Made by a program: the position numbers and the translations under genes. This document shows positions 1 through 11,784 of a DNA stretch of 64,000 nucleotides, piece after piece; the stretch's first letter is position 1; the number at the start of each line of letters is the position of its first letter. Below the pieces are notes generated by a model. The model worked only from the letters and a program-made list of their open reading frames with translations, was not told the DNA's origin and made no database searches. The stretch comes from Phymorhynchus buccinoides (lineage: Eukaryota; Mollusca; Gastropoda; Neogastropoda; Raphitomidae), in contig CM065683.1 of NCBI GenBank assembly GCA_017654935.2, positions 709,546-773,545 on the forward strand, written 5' to 3'.

Positions 1-224
1 GACCCGACGAAAATGGTGTTTTACGTCCTCTTGGTCTAAATCAGACACATATGGGACATTTGTAAATACAAATATGGTGGGAACAATACTGGAGGCAATG
101 CCCGGAGGCAGTACGAAACCAGTAAAGTCCCGATTTTTTTTATTAATACAGATAGGTGTAGCGGTAACCACGCCTCGGTTAAACCTCATCGGCTATGGCA
201 CCGCTACAAGTATTTCATAATTAA
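1..224. other. Inserted 0.22-kb segment, copy A, cut by window edge
   Basis: This sequence interrupts a copy of the kinase exon 3-prime repeat. Its counterpart at 30039-30252 is flanked on both sides by GGACTATTGACC, and here the same 12 bp follows at 225-236. A long direct repeat at both ends fits an insertion with target-site duplication, for example a short retroposon, but no tail, promoter box or coding sequence is visible, so the class is unknown. Confidence 0.4.
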
Positions 225-609
225 GGACTATTGACCCTGTCACTGCTGCTCTGCATATAGTCTATGGTAAGTGGGGGGGGGGGGGGGGGGGGGGGGGGAT
301 TATTCCCACAGGAAAAACCAACCATGTGACCTGTTTGTGATGGGGACAAATGACCCCATAGACTCTGCGTACAGTCTACAGTAAGTGTGGGGGGGGAGGG
401 GGGGGGGGATTATTCCCACAGGAAAAAACCCATGTGACCTGTTTGTGATGGGGACAAATGACCCCGTAGACTCTGCGTACAGTCTACAGTGAGTGGGGGG
501 GGGGGGGGGGGGGGGGGGGGATTATTCCCACAGGAAAAAAAACAACCACATGACCTGTTTGTGATGGGGACTATTGACCCTGTCACTGCTGCTCTGCATA
601 TAGTCTATG
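225..609 (+). repeat. Tandem copies of kinase exon 3-prime part plus splice donor, with poly-G
   Basis: Four units of roughly 90-110 bp. Each complete unit starts with a G tract of up to about 30 bases and ATTATTCCCACAGG, continues through exon-like sequence, and ends at a donor such as CTATG|GTAAG or a diverged CTACAG|TAAGTG. In the coding frame the unit would read GIIPTGKTN...GTNDPVT.ALHIVYG, the substrate-site region of ceramide kinase-type proteins, but single-base changes break the frame in every copy here. The first unit is only a 3-prime end. The matching region in copy B is 29758-30620. Confidence 0.7.
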
Positions 610-1305
610 GTAAAGGTCTGTTAATATATTCACAAAATATCTATTTCCCCATGGCAACACCATATTAGGCCACTCATAAAGGTTTCTGTCCATTCCACGT
701 TGTTATCTTTGCTGTTATGATAGTTCTAGGCTAATTATATTTTTAGCATGCTGGTCCTACATGTTGTTACTTTGCCGATAACCTCCGTTGGAATATTTCC
801 TGAACAATTTACCCCCCTTGGATTATCTTTTTCATAGGTCAAGGCCTCATTTTTTCGTAAAAGCTTGAGACATAATTCATGATCTAAAGCCATTGGTGAC
901 GTAATTTTATAATTCTTTGTTTGTTTCATTGCGTCAAAACTGTTTTCTTATTGTTTTTCAAAATGTCATAAAATGAATGGGCAATTTCGCTATGAGGGCT
1001 AGGCCTAGACGTTTTAGATCTGAACTTGAAGACAACTGAAGCATCAAATCGTCATGGTGTTTGAGAACATCTTTTCCACTGGAAACAGTATTAATTACTT
1101 TTTGGCTCATTGTTGGCTTTGATCGATTCATTTTTATTGAAAAGTTTCCAGCCTGGTTTAGACTAGTGTGATCTAGATTTGACTCTTCTAGACTACTGTC
1201 GATGTCACTGTGCCACTGTTGGCTCTGAATTTTTCAAACACGCCAAAAAAACAAACCACTAACCGATTATGTCCGTTAATTTGTATGATGCGGTAACATG
1301 CTTCG
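610..1305. other. Intronic sequence without recognised feature
   Basis: Non-repetitive AT-rich sequence following the last GTAAAGG donor-like site. It is present in copy B at about 30621-31307 with many small indels. I see no exon, RNA gene or transposon end in it; the short open frame near 735-929 on the minus strand has no recognisable features. Confidence 0.5.
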
Positions 1306-3482
1306 TTTGAGGCACTTCTGATGTGGAGCGACAGGTCAGGGGTATGGAGAGTCCATGTTGATAATGAGGGTGCTGTTCTGTTTGAGGCACTTCTGATGTG
1401 GAGCGACAGGTCAGGGGTATGGAGAGTCTATGTTGATAATGAGGGCGCTGTTCTGTTTGAGGCACTTCTGATGTGGAGCGACAGGTCAGGGGTATGGAGA
1501 GTCCATGTTGATAATGAGGGCGCTGTGCTGTTTGAGGCACTTCTGATGTGGAGCGACAGGTCAGGGGTATGGAGAGTCCATGTTGATAATGAGGGTGCTG
1601 TTCTGTTTGAGGCACTTCTGATGTGGAGCGACAGGTCAGGTGTATGGAGAGTCCATGTTGATAATGAGGGCGCTGTGCTGTTTGAGGCACTTCTGATGTG
1701 GAGCGACAGGTCATGGGTATGGAGAGTCTATGTTGATAATGAGGGCGCTGTGCTGTTTGAGGCACTTCTGATGTGGAGCGACAGGTCACGGGTATGGAGA
1801 GTCCATGTTGATAATGAGGGCGCTGTTCTGTTTGAGGCGCTTCTGATGTGGAGCGACAGGTCAGGGGTATGGAGAGTCCATGTTGATAATGAGGGCGCTG
1901 TGCTGTTTGAGGCACTTCTGATGTGGAGTGACAGGTCACGGGTATGGAGAGTCCATGTTGATAATGAGGGCGCTGTGCTGTTTGAGGCACTTCTGATGTG
2001 GAGCGACAGGTCAGGGGTATGGAGAGTCCATGTTGATAATGAGGGCGCTGTTCTGTTTGAGGCACTTCTGATGTGGAGCGACAGGTCAGGGGTATGGAGA
2101 GTCCATGTTGATAATGAGGGCGCTGTTCTGTTTGAGGCACTTCTGATGTGGAGCGACAGGTCAGGGGTATGGAGAGTCCATGTTGATAATGAGGGCGCTG
2201 TTCTGTTTGAGGCACTTCTGATGTGGAGCGACAGGTCAGGGGTATGGAGAGTCCATGTTGATAATGAGGGCGCTGTTCTGTTTGAGGCACTTCTGATGTG
2301 GAGCGACAGGTCACGGGTATGGAGAGTCCATGTTGATAATGAGGGCGCTGTTCTGTTTGAGGCGCTTCTGATGTGGAGCGACAGGTCAGGGGTATGGAGA
2401 GTCCATGTTGATAATGAGGGCGCTGTTCTGTTTGAGGCACTTCTGATGTGGAGTGACAGGTCACGGGTATGGAGAGTCCATGTTGATAATGAGGGCGCTG
2501 TTCTGTTTGAGGCACTTCTGATGTGGAGCGACAGGTCACGGGTATGGAGAGTCCATGTTGATAATGAGGGCGCTGTTCTGTTTGAGGCGCTTCTGATGTG
2601 GAGCGACAGGTCAGGGGTATGGAGAGTCCATGTTGATAATGAGGGTGCTGTTCTGTTTGAGGCACTTCTGATGTGGAGCGACAGGTCAGGGGTATGGAGA
2701 GTCCATGTTGATAATGAGGGCGCTGTTCTGTTTGAGGCACTTCTGATGTGGAGCGACAGGTCAGGGGTATGGAGAGTCCATGTTGATAATGAGGGCGCTG
2801 TGCTGTTTGAGGCACTTCTGATGTGGAGCGACAGGTCAGGGGTATGGAGAGTCCATGTTGATAATGAGGGCGCTGTTCTGTTTGAGGCACTTCTGATGTG
2901 GAGCGACAGGTCAGGGGTATGGAGAGTCCATGTTGATAATGAGGGCGCTGTTCTGTTTGAGGCACTTCTGATGTGGAGCGACAGGTCAGGGGTATGGAGA
3001 GTCCATGTTGATAATGAGGGCGCTGTTCTGTTTGAGGCACTTCTGATGTGGAGCGACAGGTCAGGGGTATGGAGAGTCCATGTTGATAATGAGGGCGCTG
3101 TTCTGTTTGAGGCACTTCTGATGTGGAGCGACAGGTCAGGGGTATGGAGAGTCCATGTTGATAATGAGGGCGCTGTTCTGTTTGAGGCACTTCTGATGTG
3201 GAGCGACAGGTCAGGGGTATGGAGAGTCCATGTTGATAATGAGGGCGCTGTTCTGTTCGAGGCGCTTCTGATGTGGAGCGACAGGTCAGGGGTATGGAGA
3301 GTCCATGTTGATAATGAGGGCGCTGTTCTGTTCGAGGCGCTTCTGATGTGGAGCGACAGGTCAGGGGTATGGAGAGTCCATGTTGATAATGAGGGCGCTG
3401 TTCTGTTTGAGGCACTTCTGATGTGGAGCGACAGGTCATGGGTATGGAGAGTCCATGTTGATAATGAGGGCGCTGTGCTGTT
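1306..3482. repeat. 75-bp minisatellite, about 29 units, copy A
   Basis: The unit begins ATGTGGAGCGACAGGTCAGG and ends TTTGAGGCACTTCTG. Units are nearly identical, with a few variable sites (GGG/CGG/TGG after GGTCA, GGCACTT/GGCGCTT, CTGTTCTG/CTGTGCTG). Because 75 is divisible by three and the unit lacks stops, three frames on both strands stay open for 590-770 codons. Open frames on both strands, no codon-position bias in the variants and an intronic position argue against coding. The unit contains a perfect hairpin ATGGA-GAG-TCCAT. Confidence 0.95.
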
Positions 3483-3567
3483 GCTAAGACAGTTGAACCT
3501 CATCTTCAGTCCGGAAAATGAGCCGACTGACCCTGCACGAAGAGCTACCTCGCCTCTGTTTCAAAAC
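3483..3567. other. Short unique spacer between 75-bp array and DNA element
   Basis: Non-repetitive sequence from the last array unit to the TACCGTC end of the next element. It is conserved almost exactly in copy B (33112-33196). Confidence 0.5.
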
Positions 3568-4148
3568 TACCGTCATTTTCGGGTTATAAGGCGATATTTT
3601 TTTTTCTCCAATTTCGACCTATGCGTCTAATAAACGAGTTGTAGTGAACAAAATCATGAGAAGAGAGGCAACGATTGCCTTGTTCAGTTCAGTCTACTGT
3701 GAGTCAGACATCGAAAGTGGTCACAAGTCACTGATACGACGAATACTCACGTTAAAATGCTTCAAAATCTCTATTATCGTCCGAGATACTGTCAAACAGA
3801 TGCCATAACCCTTCATTTGATGTAAAAAGCATTATTGTAGAGCTTAAGAACTGATGCCATAATTCTATCAGTTTTCGCGAAGAATTGTCGAAACACAACA
3901 ACCGGAAGTCGCAAAAACGGAAGTTTGAGTATTTGAAAGGGGAGCCAACTCTCGTTTATGACAGCAGTAATGGCGGTCGGTAAGCGTTTACAGGACGCAT
4001 ACAGGCTTCAAAGTTTGACTTTCTTTTGTGAGGCGCGTATCACCTTATAAACGAGGGCACCTTTTGTTTTAATTTTTTCAGATTTTTCTTGAAAATTGCC
4101 CTATTCGCCTTATACACAGCAGCACCTAATGATCCGAAAAATACGGTA
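3568..4148. mobile_element. Non-autonomous DNA element with TACCGT ends, copy A
   Basis: The left end TACCGTCATTTTCGGGTTAT and the reverse complement of the right end, TACCGTATTTTTCGGATCAT, match over about 16-20 bp as imperfect terminal inverted repeats. Motifs such as TATAAGGCGA recur just inside both ends. At 581 bp with no transposase it would be a MITE-like element. The same type of end occurs at 18514-18699 and, as fragments, in the 33-bp array. The target-site duplication is unclear. The copy B version is 33197-33771. Confidence 0.6.
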
Positions 4149-4273
4149 CGTGTTTTCTGGGCCTGTCAACATCAACATCTCAAAGAATTGACGTTAATCT
4201 TCGACCCCGTGTGATAAGCATCAAGGCTTTCAAGATAGGATAAAAACAATAGCCCATTGCAAAGTCCTAATAA

Positions 4274-4446
4274 GTCATAATATTTCAGTCGGTATGGGTT
4301 GTTATGACTGATATGTATCATAATATTTCAGTCAGTATGGGTTGTTATGACTGATATGTATCATAATATTTCAGTCAGTATGGGTTGTTATGACTGTGAT
4401 ATGTATCATAATATTTCAGTCAGTATGGGTTGTTATGACTGTGATA
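4274..4446. repeat. 43-bp repeat, four units, short form of the next array
   Basis: Units read TCATAATATTTCAGTCAGTA, then TGGGTTGTTATGACTGATATGTA. They share the ATATTTCAG acceptor-like core and CAGTATGGGTT with the large 62/65-bp array, but lack the AGAAGGACATTAATCATGAT segment. Each holds a hairpin TGATA-TG-TATCA. The array is cut by the insertion at 4447. About 125 bp before it (4149-4273) is unique sequence. Confidence 0.85.
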
Positions 4447-5201
4447 CAGTGAAACCCGTTTAGTACGAATTCCAGGGGAGAGGGCCAATTTACTCGTTGT
4501 AAGCATTGCTCGTTCAAACCATTTTATCGATTTTGGCAACCCTGACGAACCTATCAATCGCTCCTCACATCTACTGTGATGTGCGTGCTGGTAAAGTGTG
4601 AAAAAGACAGAAAAACGGAAACAACACACTTACCCAACAAAGCATGGTTGTAAGCCCAGTATCCTGTATCCATAGGGTTTTTAATGCCGATTACAAACAC
4701 TTTAAAACAGTTTATTAACACACGATAACATCAAAAACATAAAATCCACACACGCGCTTTAAGAGAAAGTTAAAATTTCCCGGAAGTCACAAGATCAGTG
4801 CGCAAAGAGTGAGTCCAGTGTCGTCTGCTTGCGCTGCAGACACCCAAGTTGTTATATCGGCCAATCAGAATGCCGCTTACATATCGAGGGGTCAGTCAAG
4901 ATGGCGATGCTGTTGTCAGTGTGTTCTCGTTCTAGCCAGGTAGTTGTGCAAGAAAGCTTGACTTTGGGATGGCGGTGTGGTTGTAAGTGCGTTCTCGTTC
5001 TAACCGTGTAGTTTTTGCATAAAAGCTTGACTTTGGGAGTCAATAAATTGTACGTTATATGCAAGTTGCTCGTTGTAGCGAGCTCGTTGTATGCAGAATT
5101 ATTTAACAAGGAAAAAGAAGGCTTGTGGTGGGGAATTTTGAAACCACTCGTTAAACACGGGCTCTCGTTTAAACCGTACTCGTACTAAATGGGTTTCCCT
5201 G
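4447..5201. mobile_element. MITE with CAGTGAAACCC ends (pogo/Tc1-mariner type), copy A
   Basis: The left end CAGTGAAACCCGTTTAGTAC and the reverse complement of the right end, CAGGGAAACCCATTTAGTAC, form terminal inverted repeats, flanked by TA on both sides (4445-4446 and 5202-5203), as expected for the Tc1/mariner/pogo superfamily. At 755 bp it has no transposase frame. Inside, a roughly 75-bp segment around AAGCTTGACTTTGGGA is partly duplicated. It is inserted inside the acceptor-type tandem repeat, and the identical insertion is in copy B (34070-34826), so the insertion predates the A/B split. Confidence 0.75.
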
Positions 5202-8200
5202 TATATATCATAATATTTCAGTCAGTATGGGTTGTTATGTATCATAATATTTCGGTCAGTCTGGGTTGTTATGACTGATAAGAACATTAATCATGATAAT
5301 GATGATATAATATTTCAGTCAGTATGGGTTGTTATGACTGTGAGAAGGACATTAATCATGATGATTATGATATAATATTTCAGTCAGTATGGGTTATGAC
5401 TGTGAGAAGGACATTAATCATGATGATTATGATATAATATTTCAGTCAGTATGGGTTGTTATGACTGTGAGAAGGACATTAATCATGATGATGATGATAT
5501 AATATTTCAGTCAGTATGGGTTGTTATGACTGTGAGAAGGACATTAATCATGATGATTATGATATAATATTTCAGTCAGTATGGGTTGTTATGACTGTGA
5601 GAAGGACATTAATCATGATAATTATGATATAATATTTCAGTCAGTATGGGTTATGACTGTGAGAAGGACATTAATCATGATGATGATGATATAATATTTC
5701 AGTCAGTATGGGTTGTTATGACTGTGAGAAGGACATTAATCATGATAATTATGATATAATATTTCAGTCAGTATGGGTTATGACTGTGAGAAGGACATTA
5801 ATCATGATTATTATGATATAATATTTCAGTCAGTATGGGTTATGATTGTGAGAAGGACATTAATCATGATGATTATGATATAATATTTCAGTCAGTATGG
5901 GTTGTTATGACTGAGAAGGACATTAATCATGATAATGATGATATAATATTTCAGTCAGTATGGGTTGTTATGACTGTGAGAAGGACATTAATCATGATAA
6001 TGATGATATAATATTTCAGTCAGTATGGGTTGTTATGACTGTGAGAAGGACATTAATCATGATGATTATGATATAATATTTCAGTCAGTATGGGTTATGA
6101 CTGTGAGAAGGACATTAATCATGATGATTATGATATAATATTTCAGTCAGTATGGGTTATGATTGTGAGAAGGACATTAATCATGATGATTATGATATAA
6201 TATTTCAGTCAGTATGGGTTATGATTGTGAGAAGGACATTAATCATGATGATTATGATATAATATTTCAGTCAGTATGGGTTGTTATGATTGTGAGAAGG
6301 ACATTAATCATGATGATTATGATATAATATTTCAGTCAGTATGGGTTGTTATGACTGTGAGAAGGACATTAATCATGATAATTATGATATAATATTTCAG
6401 TCAGTATGGGTTGTTATGACTGTGAGAAGGACATTAATCATGATGATGATGATATAATATTTCAGTCAGTATGGGTTGTTATGATTGTGAGAAGGACATT
6501 AATCATGATGATTATGATATAATATTTCAGTCAGTATGGGTTGTTATGACTGTGAGAAGGACATTAATCATGATGATTATGATATAATATTTCAGTCAGT
6601 ATGGGTTATGACTGTGAGAAGGACATTAATCATGATAATTATGATATAATATTTCAGTCAGTATGGGTTATGATAATGTGAGAAGGACATTAATCATGAT
6701 AATTATGATATAATATTTCAGTCAGTATGGGTTGTTATGACTGTGAGAAGGACATTAATCATGATAATTATGATATAATATTTCAGTCAGTATGGGTTGT
6801 TATGACTGTGAGAAGGACATTAATCATGATGATTATGATATAATATTTCAGTCAGTATGGGTTGTGATTGTGAGAAGGACATTAATCATGATGATTATGA
6901 TATAATATTTCAGTCAGTATGGGTTATGATTGTGAGAAGGACATTAATCATGATTATTATGATATAATATTTCAGTCAGTATGGGTTATGATTGTGAGAA
7001 GGACATTAATCATGATGATTATGATATAATATTTCAGTCAGTATGGGTTGTTATGATTGTGAGAAGGACATTAATCATGATAATTATGATATAATATTTC
7101 AGTCAGTATGGGTTGTTATGACTGTGAGAAGGACATTAATCATGATAATTATGATATAATATTTCAGTCAGTATGGGTTGATGACTGTGAGAAGGACATT
7201 AATCATGATGATTATGATATAATATTTCAGTCAGTATGGGTTGTTAGAAGGACATTAATCATGATGATTATGATATAATATTTCAGTCAGTATGGGTTGT
7301 TATTGTGAGAAGGACATTAATCATGATAATTATGATATAATATTTCAGTCAGTATGGGTTATGATGTGAGAAGGACATTAATCATGATGATATAATATTT
7401 CAGTCAGTATGGGTTGTGATTGTGAGAAGGACATTAATCATGATGATTATGATATAATATTTCAGTCAGTATGGGTTGTTATGACTGTGAGAAGGACATT
7501 AATCATGATAATGATGATATAATATTTCAGTCAGTATGGGTTGTTATGACTGTGAGAAGGACATTAATCATGATAATTATGATATAATATTTCAGTCAGT
7601 ATGGGTTGTTATGACTGTGAGAAGGACATTAATCATGATGATTATGATATAATATTTCAGTCAGTATGGGTTGTTATGATTGTGAGAAGGACATTAATCA
7701 TGATGATTATGATATAATATTTCAGTCAGTATGGGTTGTGATTGTGAGAAGGACATTAATCATGATGATTATGATATAATATTTCAGTCAGTATGGGTTA
7801 TGACTGTGAGAAGGACATTAATCATGATGATTATGATATAATATTTCAGTCAGTATGGGTTGTTATGACTGTGAGAAGGACATTAATCATGATAATTATG
7901 ATATAATATTTCAGTCATTATGGGCTATGACTGTGAGAAGGACATTAATCATGATAATTATGATATAATATTTCAGTCATTATGGGTTATGACTGTGAGA
8001 AGGACATTAATCATGATAATTATGATATAATATTTCAGTCAGTATGGGTTATGACTGTGAGAAGGACATTAATCATGATAATTATGATATAATATGATAT
8101 AATATTTCAGTCAGTATGGGTTGTTATGACTGTGAGAAGGACATTAATCATGATAATTATGATATAATATTTCAGTCAGTATGGGTTGTTATGACTGTGA

Positions 8201-10943
8201 GAAGGACATTAATCATGATTAATCATGATGATTATGATATAATATTTCAGTCAGTATGGGTTGTTATGACTGTGAGAAGGACATTAATCATGATGATTAT
8301 GATATAATATTTCAGTCAGTATGGGTTGTTATGACTGTGAGAAGGACATTAATCATGATGATTATGATATAATATTTCAGTCAGTATGGGTTGTTATGAC
8401 TGTGAGAAGGACATTAATCATGATGATTATGATATAATATTTCAGTCAGTATGGGTTGTGATGATGGGTGTGAGAAGGACATTAATCATGATGATTATGA
8501 TATAATATTTCAGTCAGTATGGGTTGTTATGACTGTGAGAAGGACATTAATCATGATAATTATGATATAATATTTCAGTCAGTATGGGTTGTTATGACTG
8601 TGAGAAGGACATTAATCATGATGATTATGATATAATATTTCAGTCAGTATGGGTTGTTATGACTGTGAGAAGGACATTAATCATGATGATTATGATATAA
8701 TATTTCAGTCAGTATGGGTTGTTATGACTGTGAGAAGGACATTAATCATGATAATTATGATATAATATTTCAGTCAGTATGGGTTGTTATGATTGTGAGA
8801 AGGACATTAATCATGATAATTATGATATAATATTTCAGTCAGTATGGGTTATGACTGTGAGAAGGACATTAATCATGATAATTATGATATAATATTTCAG
8901 TCAGTATGGGTTATGACTGTGAGAAGGACATTAATCATGATGATTATGATATAATATTTCAGTCAGTATGGGTTGTTATGACTGTGAGAAGGACATTAAT
9001 CATGATAATTATGATATAATATTTCAGTCAGTATGGGTTGTTATGACTGTGAGAAGGACATTAATCATGATGATTATGATATAATATTTCAGTCAGTATG
9101 GGTTATGATTGTGAGAAGGACATTAATCATGATGATTATGATATAATATTTCAGTCAGTATGGGTTATGACTGTGAGAAGGACATTAATCATGATAATTA
9201 TGATATAATATTTCAGTCAGTATGGGTTATGATTGTGAGAAGGACATTAATCATGATAATTATGATATAATATTTCAGTCAGTATGGGTTATGACTGTGA
9301 GAAGGACATTAATCATGATGATTATGATATAATATTTCAGTCAGTATGGGTTATGAAGAAGGACATTAATCATGATGATTATGATATAATATTTCAGTCA
9401 GTATGGGTTGTTATGACTGTGAGAAGGACATTAATCATGATAATTATGATATAATATTTCAGTCAGTATGGGTTATGACTGTGAGAAGGACATTAATCAT
9501 GATAATGATGATATAATATTTCAGTCAGTATGGGTTATGACTGTGAGAAGGACATTAATCATGATAATTATGATATAATATTTCAGTCAGTATGGGTTAT
9601 GACTGTGAGAAGGACATTAATCATGATGATATAATATTTCAGTCAGTATGGGTTGTTATGATTGAGAAGGACATTAATCATGATAATTATGATATAATAT
9701 TTCAGTCAGTATGGGTTATGACTGTGAGAAGGACATTAATCATGATAATTATGATATAATATTTCAGTCAGTATGGGTTATGACTGTGAGAAGGACATTA
9801 ATCATGATGATTATGATATAATATTTCAGTCAGTATGGGTTGTGACTGTGAGAAGGACATTAATCATGATAATTATGATATAATATTTCAGTCAGTATGG
9901 GTTGTGATTGTGAGAAGGACATTAATCATGATAATTATGATATAATATTTCAGTCAGTATGGGTTGTTATGACTGTGAGAAGGACATTAATCATGATAAT
10001 TATGATATAATATTTCAGTCAGTATGGGTTGTTATGACTGTGAGAAGGACATTAATCATGATAATTATGATATAATATTTCAGTCAGTATGGGTTGTTAT
10101 GACTGTGAGAAGGACATTAATCATGATAATTATGATATAATATTTCAGTCAGTATGGGTTGTTATGACTGTGAGAAGGACATTAATCATGATGATTATGA
10201 TATAATATTTCAGTCAGTATGGGTTGACTGTGAGAAGGACATTAATCATGATAATTATGATATAATATTTCAGTCAGTATGGGTTGTTATGACTGTGAGA
10301 AGGACATTAATCATGATGATTATGATATAATATTTCAGATATGGGTTGTTATGATAGAAGGACATTTCATGATCAGTCATATGGGTTGATTGTGAGAAGG
10401 ACATTAATCATGATAATTATGATATAATATTTCAGTCAGTATGGGTTGTTATGATTGTGAGAAGGACATTAATCATGATGATTATGATATAATATTTCAG
10501 TCAGTATGGGTTATGATTGTGAGAAGGACATTAATCATGATGATTATGATATAATATTTCAGTCAGTATGGGTTATGATTGTGAGAAGGACATTAATCAT
10601 GATGATTATGATATAATATTTCAGTCAGTATGGGTTATGATTGTGAGAAGGACATTAATCATGATGATTATGATATAATATTTCAGTCAGTATGGGTTGT
10701 TATGACTGTGAGAAGGACATTAATCATGATGATTATGATATAATATTTCAGTCAGTATGGGTTGTGATGATTGTGAGAAGGACATTAATCATGATGATTA
10801 TGATATAATATTTCAGTCAGTATGGGTTGTGATGATTGTGAGAAGGACATTAATCATGATAATTATGATATAATATTTCAGTCAGTATGGGTTATGACTG
10901 TGAGAAGGACATTAATCATGATGATTATGATATAATATTTCAG
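5202..10943 (+). repeat. 62/65-bp acceptor-bearing minisatellite, about 90 units, copy A
   Basis: The core is GATATAATATTTCAG, then TCAGTATGGGTT(GTT)ATGACTG, then AGAAGGACATTAATCATGAT and GATTAT. The length alternates between 62 and 65 bp through presence or absence of GTT. Every unit carries the same ATATTTCAG that serves as splice acceptor of the exon at 11604, followed by CAGTATGGGTT, which also occurs inside that exon. The array therefore looks derived from the exon's own left edge. The inverted repeat TAATCA-TGA-TGATTA is present in many units. Near 10340-10400 a few units are degraded. Confidence 0.95.
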
Positions 10944-11603
10944 GTCAATGGAGCCCAGTTGATGTGTGTTCAGTGTACTCTGCTGACAAGTTTTATCGCT
11001 GGGCCTTCAACTCGCAGTATGGGTTATGACTGTGAGAAGGACATTAATCATGATGATTATGATATAATATTTCAGGTCAATGGAGCCCAGTTGATGTGTG
11101 TTCAGTGTACTCTGCTGACAAGTTTTATCGCTGGGCCTTCAACTCGGAGTATGGGTTATGACTGTGAGAAGGACATTAATCATGATGATTATGATATAAT
11201 ATTTCAGGTCAATGGAGCCCAGTTGATGTGTGTTCAGTGTACTCTGCTGACAAGTTTTATCGCTGGGCCTTCAACTCGCAGTATGGGTTATGACTGTGAG
11301 AAGGACATTAATCATGATGATTATGATATAATATTTCAGGTCAATGGAGCCCAGTTGATGTGTGTTCAGTGTACTCTGCTGACAAGTTTTATCGCTGGGC
11401 CTTCAACTCGCAGTATGGGTTATGACTGTGAGAAGGACATTAATCATGATGATTATGATATAATATTTCAGGTCAATGGAGCCCAGTTGATGTGTGTTCA
11501 GTGTACTCTGCTGACAAGTTTTATCGCTGGGCCTTCAACTCGCAGTATGGGTTATGACTGTGAGAAGGACATTAATCATGATGATTATGATATAATATTT
11601 CAG
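10944..11603 (+). repeat. Five 132-bp units containing acceptor plus exon start
   Basis: GTCAATGGAGCCCAG follows the acceptor at 10944, 11076, 11208, 11340, 11472 and finally 11604, an exact 132-bp period. Each unit contains the acceptor, about 70 bp of the kinase exon up to TCGCAGTATGGGTT, and then switches to the intronic ATGACTGTGAGAAGG part of the neighbouring array. In the kinase frame every unit hits TGA right after the switch. A different frame stays open because 132 is divisible by three. The 62/65-bp unit equals this unit minus the exon segment. Confidence 0.95.
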
Positions 11604-11784
11604 GTCAATGGAGCCCAGTTGATGTGTGTTCAGTGTACTCTGCTGACAAGTTTTACCGCTGGGCCTTCAACTCGCAGTATGGGTTTGGTGGCAACGTTCT
11701 GACCTTCATGAAGCGCTATTCCTCCCTGGGGAAGAAACGAGTGGACGCTGCCTTTATGAAAGCACTGACATCATCCAAACTCAG
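11604..11784 (+). CDS. CERKL: Ceramide kinase-like internal exon (PVDVCSV...YGFGGN), copy A, intact
   Basis: An exon of a CERK/CERKL-type lipid kinase-like protein (diacylglycerol-kinase catalytic family). It lies between ATATTTCAG and CTCAG|GTGGTT. The 181 bp are 2 bases, 59 codons and 2 bases. Visible elements in order are QWSPVDVCSV, YSADKFYRWAF, QYGFGGNVL, a basic stretch SLGKKRVDAAF and MKALTSSKL. In family members this segment follows the GTND...ALHI region and carries the DVCSV and YGFGG motifs. The phases fit: the previous exon ends in one G and the next starts with one G. KALTSSKL and the following EDCEI-like motif resemble CERKL more than CERK, so the symbol is tentative. It is enclosed on both sides by arrays built from its own edges. 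Confidence 0.85.

Noticed and set aside
1306..3630. Very long open frames (up to about 770 codons) on both strands in the 75-bp array
   Set aside because: Three frames over both strands are open simultaneously because the unit is stop-free and divisible by three; the region is intronic in both copies and has no protein-level constraint.
4420..5109. Short open frames inside the CAGTGAAACCC element as a transposase
   Set aside because: The frames are under 90 codons, on opposite strands, with no catalytic DDE/D pattern; the element is non-autonomous.
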